A stretch of 64,000 nucleotides of DNA from Amblyomma americanum (lineage: Eukaryota > Arthropoda > Arachnida > Ixodida > Ixodidae): assembly GCF_052857255.1 (NCBI RefSeq), contig NC_135500.1:104789048-104853047 (forward strand), given 5' to 3'. Shown piece after piece: positions 57,101 through 64,000 of the stretch. Position 1 is the stretch's first letter. Each line of letters starts with the position of its first letter. The position numbers and the translations under genes are program-made. The notes below the pieces were generated by a model, which was not told the origin of the DNA, made no database searches, and saw nothing but the letters and a program-made list of their open reading frames with translations.

Positions 57101-57789
57101 CCCCTCAGGTGCTTCTCAGTGACCGTAGCCGGATGTTCCTTTCGACCGTTGGTGCCGAGGTTCTGCAAGCTTCTTTTACACTTCACAAGACGACGTCCAG
57201 CTACCATCCCCAGACCAATGGTCTTACAGAGCGGTTCCATCGCACCCACTCAGATATGATTGCTATGTACGTCGAACCTGACCACGGTAATTGGGACACA
57301 GTCCTTCCTTTCGTCACATTTGCCTACGATTCCGCGTTTCAACGAACAACTGGTTACTCCCCATTTTTCCTCGTGTACTGCCGTTCTCCCACTACCCTTC
57401 TCGACGCCTCTTTCTTCTCGACGCCTGCGAGCTCCTCACCGTCTCTCCCCGAACAATTTCTCTCCCGCGTGGCCCGATGTCACCACCTTGCTCGCCTAAA
57501 CACTCACGCCTGCCAGGAGGATCGCAAGAGTCACTATGACATGACGCACCGCATTGCGTCGTTAAACCCTGGAGACGAAGTCTTGCTTTCTACCCCTCTG
57601 CGGACGCCTGGTCTTTGTGATAAGTTTCAGCCTCGTTTCATTTGTCCGTACTTGGTGCTCAACCAAACTTCACCAGTGAACTACCGCGTCACCCCTGTTG
57701 ATCCTCCCCCGGACCGCCGCTACCGCGGGACTGAAATTGTCCACGTTTCCCGCTTGATGCCTTTCATTCGGCGCTTTGCATCGGACTAA
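54128..57789 (+). pseudogene. pol of the second gypsy element, broken
   Basis: Protease ALIDTGAAVSVIH near 54310 is in one frame. A frame change near 54700 leads to the RT frame (54762-55712) with SPVGLVKKDGSVRFSVDY, LDLRSGYWQI and catalytic YLDD near 55560. At 55695-55750 an AGGCCACCATTTT-type unit is repeated, shifting the frame. RNase H has HTDASGHGLGAVV near 56038 and TDHHALCWL near 56242. A TGA near 56491 and a TAG near 56773 interrupt the path to the integrase, whose zinc segment ends in CPLCQ near 56845. The core has VIDLYGPLP near 56938, LLSDRSRMF near 57115 and GLTERFH near 57220; the last frame stops at 57789. Confidence 0.88.
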
Positions 57790-57830
57790 TCGCGGCTAGG
57801 CTGGCCGATTCTGACCGCGCGGGTAGTTAG

Positions 57831-58011
57831 TGTCAGCACTTTATGCGCTTTCGTCTTCGTCGCCTCTCTGGCTGCGACTTCATCCTCTTTTCATGCACAT
57901 CCTCTTTTCATGCACTGTACATTCCCATCGTCATCGCTTGGTGCTGTTCGCTGGGAGCACGTCTTTGCCAGCGGGCTGGAATAAACGTCTCCCTTGAAGT
58001 CTTCCCTTACA
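57831..58011 (+). repeat. 3' LTR of the second gypsy element (181 bp)
   Basis: TGTCAGCACTTT...CCCTTACA. It differs from the 5' LTR by a few substitutions and a 17-bp tandem duplication (CATCCTCTTTTCATGCA repeated at about 57881-57915). Followed by the TTAT target copy. Confidence 0.9.
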
Positions 58012-58015
58012 TTAT

Positions 58016-58977
58016 TCTTTAACAGTAAACCGGGGAGCAAACACACCACACCATTTAGAGGAAGTGTTGACAAAAAGTTTCGTTTGGGAATTTAAATCTC
58101 TGGATCATGCACAACATGCAGCATAGCTGTAGTTTTAGGACTTACACGCACCAATCTTTCGAGAAAGCCTTAAGCAGGTAGCAATTTAGCGGCTCAAGAG
58201 GGTTCCACTTTCGTTGAGACAAGAAGCGCTACCCCAATGTACGCGAAGTTTATTCTACCTTTCGAAAACCAGTTTAGCCGTTCACTTCCTTTTACCCAAT
58301 GCACGTGAATATTGAAAAGCTTATGAAAATTGAGTATTATGAATAAACAACGAAATGTTACTGCAGGAAATTTTCAAAAAAGAAAGCTGTCGGGGAAACA
58401 AATGCTGGAGAATCACGGGTGTTCTAAGAATAACTATCTTGATTAAGGAATGCCATATAACAAAATTCTCAACTTTTTCTTGTACCATTTTAATATATAA
58501 AAGTAAAAATCTGTCTGTTAGAACGGCGGCGCATAGAGTGCTTCAAGTCGTCGCACAGGAAGGAACAGTTACTAAATGCAAAATTCAGTTCATGGATGAT
58601 GTAAAGATATATCCTGACTTGACAATTTTAGTGTTGGACAGTGCATTTATGGCAATGAGAAAGCGAAGGAAAAGTTCTGGTACTCAATGCGTAGCTGCTG
58701 CGTAGACAGTTTCTTTTAATATTTGGCGGAAATAATAGCGAACTAGAAAGTCAAATGGAATCATGGCAAGAAACAGCTTTTGTGGGAGGGTCTTGTTTCT
58801 GCAAAAAGTGTACTGTTCCAAAAGAAGTGACGTCAACATTAAAAAAATAAGACTAAAACTAGATTTCATAGTAGGCAGTCAGGTTACAACGAGTAATGCG
58901 TTCTTTTGTTTGCCAAGCGGCAGGTCAATAGCCCGTTGTGACAAATGGCCAAAGTGAACCCACGAAATAGAGCATGC
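58016..58977. other. AT-rich spacer or intron between gypsy element and host exon
   Basis: The plus frame at 58355-58705 (116 codons) has no domain. If the exon at 58984-59410 continues through the donor at its 3' end, this stretch is intron on the minus strand. Candidate acceptors with polypyrimidine runs lie near 58815-58830, but I cannot choose one. Confidence 0.35.
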
Positions 58978-58979
58978 AC

Positions 58980-59402
58980 TCACGGGTCGTCAAGGTTGAA
59001 GAATCCAGCAATAGACCTCTGCGTGAAGTCGTACCTCCTAACGTTTCCGGCAGGAGCCACGTTCGCGAATTGGAACACGTTATGATTTGGTCCACCACGC
59101 AGGCCGAACCGATTGTATCCCAAGCCGGTGGCGTATCCGTAACCGCCACCAGTGGGGTAGATTGCACCAGGTGCAGGGTAAGGGTAGCCTTGGACGCCCA
59201 CTCCATATGCTGTGCCTGGAACATAGCTTAGACCGGTTGCGTAGCCGTTGTAGGCTCGTCTTGGTTGCTGTAGCCGGGCCCTTTGTAGCGCAGTTAGGCC
59301 AGATCCAGGCCCAAGCCGAGCCGCCTGCACGAGCAGTGAGCTTCTCGCCGAGAGCTCGGCGAAGCCGGTCAGGGTTGCGACCATTACAACTGTGAATCGC
59401 AT
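58980..59402 (-). CDS. Secreted Gly/Tyr-rich, cuticle-like protein (probable exon)
   Basis: An open frame of 140 codons from the chosen Met. The N-terminus (MRFTVVMVATLTGFAELSA) looks like a signal peptide, so the product is probably secreted. A basic, Gln/Arg-rich stretch (about 28-49) follows, then a low-complexity part rich in Gly, Tyr, Ala and Pro with the octamer GYATGLxY twice (about residues 53 and 92). Such composition is typical of arthropod cuticle or other extracellular structural proteins; no defined domain is visible. ATTCCAG at 59411-59417 is a good splice acceptor just before the ATG, and GTGAGT at 58983-58978 is a strong donor overlapping the apparent stop. The frame may therefore be an internal exon (59410-58984) that continues elsewhere. 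Longer upstream Met codons in frame (59522, 59471) are less likely starts because they lack a signal peptide. Confidence 0.6.
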   Translation of the reverse strand: MRFTVVMVATLTGFAELSARSSLLVQAARLGPGSGLTALQRARLQQPRRAYNGYATGLSYVPGTAYGVGVQGYPYPAPGAIYPTGGGYGYATGLGYNRFGLRGGPNHNVFQFANVAPAGNVRRYDFTQRSIAGFFNLDDP

Positions 59403-59543
59403 TGTCTCGTCTGGAATAAAACGGTAATGTTTAACAAGACTCAAAGCGGTGAAGGGCGCCAAGACTACCATGTAATATTTACAAATAACCCTAACAGTAG
59501 GTAAGAACAGAGAACTCTTCACTACTAGAGATCAATGTAGAGC

Positions 59544-59550
59544 TTTTATA
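59544..59550 (-). promoter_or_regulatory. TATA box of the secreted-protein gene
   Basis: TATAAAA on the minus strand within GTTATAAAAG, about 140 bp upstream of the chosen ATG. A start site near 59515-59520 would give a short 5' UTR or first exon followed by a small intron ending at the acceptor at 59411-59412. Assigned from position and consensus only. Confidence 0.5.
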
Positions 59551-59559
59551 ACGCCGTGG

Positions 59560-60221
59560 GGTGTGAACAATTGACTTGGAGGCGGTATGCTCGTGTACAG
59601 CACTTCAAAGCGGTCTTATCAATCACTGAACCTCCACAGTGTGGTGAATTGCAGGTTGTAGAAGCGCTGCCACAGATGCTGGTCTTGTACGGCTTTTATA
59701 CTCTGTGCTGTCAAATATCCCTATACCACCTACCCTGACAAATCAAACACATATTTGACCAATCCACGCGCTACTCAGACACCATACTACCTCTGACACA
59801 AATTCCAACCCCTCCAAGCACTAACTCTATTATCGGGAGAGTTGGGCTGCTTCTCCTACTGCACTACGACCTAAATTGTGGCCTATGCTGGTTTCCTACT
59901 TCCCACGCGTGTCAGGTGAAAACCTTACTGCACTGAGCTCCAGCTTCAACACACCGACTTTATACAGCACCCGGACTTGGGTTGCGCTGTACAGTTTTTT
60001 TTTACCTCCAACCCTCTCTGTCCCTCCTTGGGAGCGCTTACTAGTGCACAGGTAGTACCTAGTCTACGTATAGCGCATTAAAATCTTATTATCTTCTTTA
60101 CATTTTCGCGCTGCTTTTGAGGCGATGCATCGTAGCACTTTAGTGCGCGGAAAGGCATGAAGGCATGAGCCATGCGTGTTGGTCTGGCGCTATCCGTTTT
60201 CCGTGTGCACGTCACTTCAAG
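59560..60221. other. Spacer upstream of the secreted-protein gene
   Basis: Nothing recognised beyond possible promoter-proximal sequence. No coding signal. Confidence 0.4.
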
Positions 60222-60232
60222 TACATTCACAT

Positions 60233-60509
60233 AATAATAATAATTGTTTTTTTTTTTGGCGGAAAGGAAATGGCGCAGTATCTGTCTCATATATCTTTGG
60301 ACACCTGAACCGCGCCGTAAGGGAAGGGAAAAAGGAGGGAGTGAAAGAAGAAAGGAAGAATAGGTGCCGTAGTGGAGGGCTCCGGAATAATTTCGACCAC
60401 CTGGGGATCTTTAACGTGCACTGACGTGCAGCCGCCGCGGTCGGGTTCGAACCCAGGAACTCCGGATCAGTAGTCGAGCGCCCTAGCCACTGAGCCACCG
60501 CGGCGGGGC
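60233..60509 (-). mobile_element. Full-length Ruka-type SINE with 11-bp target duplication
   Basis: Flanked by TACATTCACAT at 60222-60232 and 60510-60520. On the minus strand the head has an A-box (GTGGCTCAGTGG) and a B-box (GGTTCGAACCC). The body has the CAGTGCACGTTAAAGATCCC segment, then GGAGCCCTCCACTACGG, and an AATTATTATTA-type tail. It matches the layout of the tick SINE Ruka, which is transcribed by RNA polymerase III and mobilised by LINE proteins. Confidence 0.92.
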
Positions 60510-60520
60510 TACATTCACAT

Positions 60521-60889
60521 GCAGTAAACGTGTTGTACCCAAACGATGGTTTCAGCTTTCGGTCCAGGCCACAGCGGTTGCAGTTCCTAAAAAAAAAGGG
60601 GGGGGGGGGGTGTTTGCAGGGTTTTTCACCTCTTGAGCCAGGAGTACCCAAGGTCGCACATTTTCACCTTGCCCCTTTCGGGAGCACAACGCAGCGTGAA
60701 AGATGGAAGTAAAAGAATATACAAAGGACGAAACAGAAGAGAGAAGAAGCAGTTTTTTTTGCCCTCCGTAGTTTGGTTGGCTTGCCTTGCCGTGAATTAT
60801 AAACGGGTCATTAAGCATTTGTGATGCTACTTGCGTACTGATTACACCCCGGCTCATCGTTGTAATTTGTGCCGAGTCTTGAGCTTTAT
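60521..60889. other. Spacer with an A9-G13 homopolymer junction near 60590-60610
   Basis: An A-run passes directly into a G-run at about 60588-60610. No gene is supported; the overlapping minus frames at 60217-60651 and 60552-60857 include SINE and homopolymer sequence. Confidence 0.4.
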
Positions 60890-61140
60890 TTATATGGCGG
60901 CATCGCCATATAATTACGAGCTTTTTCCTGTTGATTCCAAGGTCGCGGGATTCAATTCTGGCCTCTAGAGTTGGCCGAATTTCGGTTGAGGCGAAATGAA
61001 CAAACGCCTGTGTGCTGCCCGATGTAGGCCCACACCAAAGAGCCCCCTCAAGAAGTCGAAAGTAATCCGGAGCGCCCTACTACTGCGTCCCTCCTAGCCC
61101 ATGTTCCCCTAAGAACGTTAAACCCCACGTACCAAACACC
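60890..61140 (+). mobile_element. Old, diverged Ruka-type SINE
   Basis: Follows the order of the preserved copies: degenerate B-box (GGGATTCAATTCTGG near 60947), GAGGCGAAATG, GCCTGTGTGCTGC, CGGAGCGCCCTACTACTGCG, then AACGTTAAACCCC near 61115. Heavily substituted. A perfect 9-bp-arm hairpin (TATATGGCG, loop GCAT) sits at 60891-60912 where the head should begin. Confidence 0.65.
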
Positions 61141-61838
61141 TACGCCAATAACTTGTGTAGCCCTTGAAATTAGGGGCCAATAAGAGTGCGATGAGTGCTG
61201 CTAGGAGTCTTGTATCTGATACGTAAAAAAAAGAAGGGGCGTTTGCAGACTGCCTCATGTTGCCGCTGATCTCATGCACTGAGCCAAAAATTCTGAAAAA
61301 CCAAGTGTTCTAAGATTGCACTCAGGTGTGCGAGATCTTAATTGATGTTTCTTATTCTGTCAGCTTAGTATTCTAGCAGGAGATCAAGTGCGCTGCTGTT
61401 TTTAGCAGAAAAGAACCTCCTGATGGCGAATGGAATCGCTCTGTAACGACGCTGCTATCGGCATCTGCAGAGCCAACGAAGTTGAAGCCTAGAGAGCGAG
61501 CTCGAACGCACGTGGATCTCAATTTTTTCAGCTAGCAGTCAAGCAGCAGCGTCGACAGCCCGCTCCGCCGGTTCACCAGCCGCGGCTACTGGGCCTCATT
61601 CAATAAATCTGGGCACCGTTCCACAAGTCCTTTGTGCTAAGGCAGCACGTTCACAGTCATTTATTGGGTCTTCTAGGCAGGGGGCAAGCTTTACGTTACC
61701 AGACTGTATGTTTCGCACTCGCTGTGTACAACTCTCAGGGGTCTATAATATTGAAGTGGGCGCAAATTGAATTTATGGAGCGCAAACACAGTACTTCAGC
61801 TTTATACGACTTGACTGTGACTAGATATGCGGATTTCC
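61141..61838. other. Spacer, nothing recognised
   Basis: No gene or repeat boundaries. The frame from 61634 runs into the following SINE and is not coding. Confidence 0.4.
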
Positions 61839-61848
61839 TTCGCTTAGG

Positions 61849-62123
61849 TCCGCGGCGGCTGCTTTTTTATGGAGGAAAAACGTTAAGGCGCCCGTGTGCT
61901 GTGCGATGTCAGTGCACGTTAAAGATCCCCAGGTGGTCGAAATTATTCCGGAGCCCTCCACTACGACGCCTCTCTCTTCCTTTCTCCTTTCACTCCCTCC
62001 TTTACCCTTCCCTTACGGCGCGGTTCAGGTGTCCAACGATATATTAGACAGATACTGCGCCATTTTCTTTCCCCAAAAAACCAATTATTATTATTATTAT
62101 TATTAATATTATTATTATTATTA
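61849..62123 (+). mobile_element. Ruka-type SINE, truncated head, 10-bp target duplication
   Basis: Flanked by TTCGCTTAGG at 61839-61848 and 62124-62133. The tRNA-like head is reduced to CGCGGCGGC, but the body (CAGTGCACGTTAAAGATCCC at about 61908, GGAGCCCTCCACTACGACG) and the (ATT)n tail are preserved. It is 5'-truncated at insertion, since the duplication directly abuts the truncated head. Confidence 0.92.
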
Positions 62124-62133
62124 TTCGCTTAGG

Positions 62134-63514
62134 CAACCGTTCAGGTCAGGTTGGAAATTTATGGCGTGTAGCTCAAGAAAGATGTGAAAAAAAAAAATTC
62201 TTTCAGGTATTGGATACTGAATGTGAAAAATACAGCCGGCGACAAACTTAGGGTGTAGCAACCAGTAGAGGTTCCTTCCTCACACTGAGGTGGAAAGACA
62301 AGCTTTTGAAATGTAAGGTGGATGTTAGCGACGTCGTCGTTTGCCACAGTTTTCGCATTTAAACTTCGGTCACTATTTTAGTCCGACTCATTAAAATGTA
62401 GGAATTCATACCAGTTTCGAATTGTCGTATACTGTTCGAATTGCTCAGTGACTGCATTTTTTTCGTTTAAAAGTGTACAGACTGCTTCCTCCCTGGAGAC
62501 GAAAAAAAAAACTTCAACAAAACTAATTCGTACTTACTCTGCGCTTCACCTAAGGTCAATTTTTGCAGGGGAAGACTTAATATGTAAATTTGGCACAAAA
62601 CCAGCGCTTTTATAAAAACGACATCTCATTGGCTTTCGGGAGGCAGTATGAAATACGGCTGGAGTTTTTCGGCACGAAGATGCGCCCACTGCTTGTTCAC
62701 CTTTCAGACTTCGACTATATCCCCAGCTTGCCTCTAAATCATCCTGCACGTTGGGAGTTCATATCCATCATAGCCCTGAACACACTTTTCTTCGGGGATG
62801 CGGAGTGTTTGCACATAGGCGTCAGTTCTGGTGCTTTTTCTCATTTTTCTGCTCGTACTACGCGACTCGCCGCTACGCCGCGATGGCCCCATGGAACCGT
62901 TCTAGTGAAACAAGGTCACGTACATTAAAACGATAGAGTGCAGAGCTGACCTGGTTTAGCCGGCCGATGTGCGAGTCTGAAACGAATCTCCAAAACTCCT
63001 GCGACAGGATATTTGCAAGCCAAACACGTCTAAAGGTAGGTGCTTATTCGTTGCTTCGAGTTTTCCTAATTTATAAATACGTGGACTAATAGTGCTGGAA
63101 GCTAGGATCCTCTTCGCGTAGTCGAATAACAAATTGAAAGTTAATGGCCAGAAACAAGCGGAAACAAAGTTATGGGCCCACCTGAGCATTTACAATCGAT
63201 TTTTCTTGTCTGGCAAAAAGAGTCCTGAAATTGGTAACATATGAAAGCGATTAGTGACGCGCCAGTTTATGCTAATGTCCCACCACCACCACCGTCTGAT
63301 GTTCATTTTATATATCACAACGATGCTATTATTGTGCATAGATTTCTGGTTAACGTTTTGCGAAAGCGGCACTTGGATTACTTGAGCAAAAGTCCTTGGC
63401 GTCCTGAAAGATTTCGATGCGAATTACACAAGCTGTGATTCAAATTGAGCTGGGTACTCAGTGGCATAGGTAGGCGCAGTGTTTTTACGTCATTGCAGCC
63501 TCCCCAATTGCAGC
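62134..63514. other. Spacer, nothing recognised
   Basis: The frame at 62590-62928 (112 codons) shows no domain or signal peptide. A short CCACCACCACC run lies at about 63281. No RNA gene. Confidence 0.4.
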
Positions 63515-63528
63515 AACCTTTCCTTCAG

Positions 63529-63763
63529 AAGCCGCCGCGGTGGCTGAGTGGTTACGGTGCTCGGCTGCTGGCCCGAAAGACGCGGGTTCGATCCCGGCCG
63601 CGGCGGTCGAATTTGGATGGAGGCGAAATTCTAGAGGCCCGTGTACTGTGCGATGTCAGTGCACGTTAAAGAACCCCAAGTGGTAGAAATTTCCGGAGCC
63701 CTTCACTACGGCGTCTGTCATAGCCTGAGTCGCATTGGGACGTTAAAACCCCCATAAACCAAA
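63529..63763 (+). mobile_element. Ruka-type SINE with 14-bp target duplication
   Basis: Flanked by AACCTTTCCTTCAG at 63515-63528 and 63764-63777. The head has A-box TGGCTGAGTGG (63541-63551) and B-box GGTTCGATCCC (63585-63595). The body includes CAGTGCACGTTAAAGAACCC and a terminal GACGTTAAAACCCCC. The 3' end is a short A-rich stretch instead of the ATT repeat seen on the other two young copies, so it belongs to a different subfamily. Confidence 0.93.
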
Positions 63764-63777
63764 AACCTTTCCTTCAG

Positions 63778-64000
63778 TAGTGCATGTCTCTTCTCGTTCA
63801 CACCTCCCCTCCCCCTTCTGCTCTATAATTCTCTCTGTCACTGGCTACGTATGGAGAGAGGGCTTGCGACGTGACGTAAAAGTAGTGTTGAAAGCGAGGT
63901 TGGTATGATTGCTGGGAGGAAAACTGAAACAATGTCGCAGAGGTCTTGAAAAAATTTCAGCTTCTCACAGACTAGGAAATTAGTATGCACAGATAAATCC
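63778..64000. other. Spacer to window end
   Basis: No recognisable feature. Confidence 0.4.

Larger units (their letters stand above)
52630..58011 (+). mobile_element. Full-length Ty3/gypsy element, inactivated
   Basis: 5382-bp plus-strand LTR element with LTRs at both ends and a TTAT target duplication (52626-52629 and 58012-58015). Conventional order: gag, protease, RT, RNase H, integrase. Two in-frame stops in gag, two in the RNase H-integrase region and two frame changes in pol make it inactive. LTRs are short (164 and 181 bp) as in some chromoviral or mdg1/mag-type lineages; I do not assign a clade. No envelope frame is present. Confidence 0.9.

Noticed and set aside
52630..58011. Endogenous retrovirus with an envelope gene
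   Set aside because: Nothing open lies between the integrase and the 3' LTR; it is a plain Ty3/gypsy retrotransposon.
58684..58869. Next exon of the secreted-protein gene (61-codon minus frame after a GCAG acceptor)
   Set aside because: Splicing from the GTGAGT donor would be in frame, but the intron would be very short for a tick and the added hydrophobic tail does not suit the protein. Not enough to call.
63531..63605. Functional tRNA-Ser/Leu gene
   Set aside because: The head is followed by a Ruka-type body and flanked by a 14-bp duplication; it is a SINE insertion.

Overview
The window looks like a piece of a hard-tick (ixodid, probably metastriate) nuclear genome. It carries tRNA-headed SINEs of the Ruka type known from Rhipicephalus, CR1/L2-like and RTE-like LINEs with chelicerate-type sequence, Ty3/gypsy LTR elements, and long AT-rich spacers with very few credible host exons. 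The species is inferred from repeat content only.

Layout, left to right. 1-5212 is spacer with one SINE (2029-2268), the 3' end of a decayed LINE (3125-3395) and a TA microsatellite. 5213-8690 is a CR1/L2-like LINE on the minus strand with an uninterrupted 1005-codon endonuclease/reverse-transcriptase frame. 8820-10300 is a frameshifted LINE fragment. 10334-10710 is a MITE-like element with 26-bp perfect inverted ends. 10711-31790 is mostly unassigned spacer holding SINE relics, LINE 3' ends and two more foldback repeats. 31795-33447 is a decayed RTE-like LINE into which a near-perfect palindrome has inserted. 33523-37607 is a broken Ty3/gypsy element whose 5' LTR is cut down to 36 bp.

The most notable object is 39347-47503, a complete, young LTR retrotransposon on the minus strand. 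Its single 1441-codon gag-pol frame has the order protease, integrase, reverse transcriptase, RNase H, with Ty3/gypsy-type domain sequences. That order defines the Gmr1-like clade, and the gag resembles the SCAN-related capsid of that clade. It has 995-bp LTRs differing at only about six sites, a tRNA-Ser-type primer site, a polypurine tract and 6-bp target duplications. It sits inside a fragment of 28S rRNA sequence (39145-39346 continuing at 47504-47626). Its 5' LTR was later hit by a 1267-bp insertion with a 13-bp duplication; the other LTR preserves the empty site. This gives a three-level nest with a readable order of events.

52630-58011 is a second full-length Ty3/gypsy element (plus strand, 4-bp duplications, conventional order) killed by stops and frameshifts. 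The only convincing host-gene candidate is a minus-strand exon (58980-59402) for a secreted Gly/Tyr-rich, cuticle-like protein with a TATA box upstream. The right end carries three well-preserved Ruka-type SINEs or SINE bodies, each with exact 10-14 bp target duplications.

No operons, bacterial genes, CRISPR arrays or functional tRNA genes were seen. Most of the window is transposon sequence of different ages.
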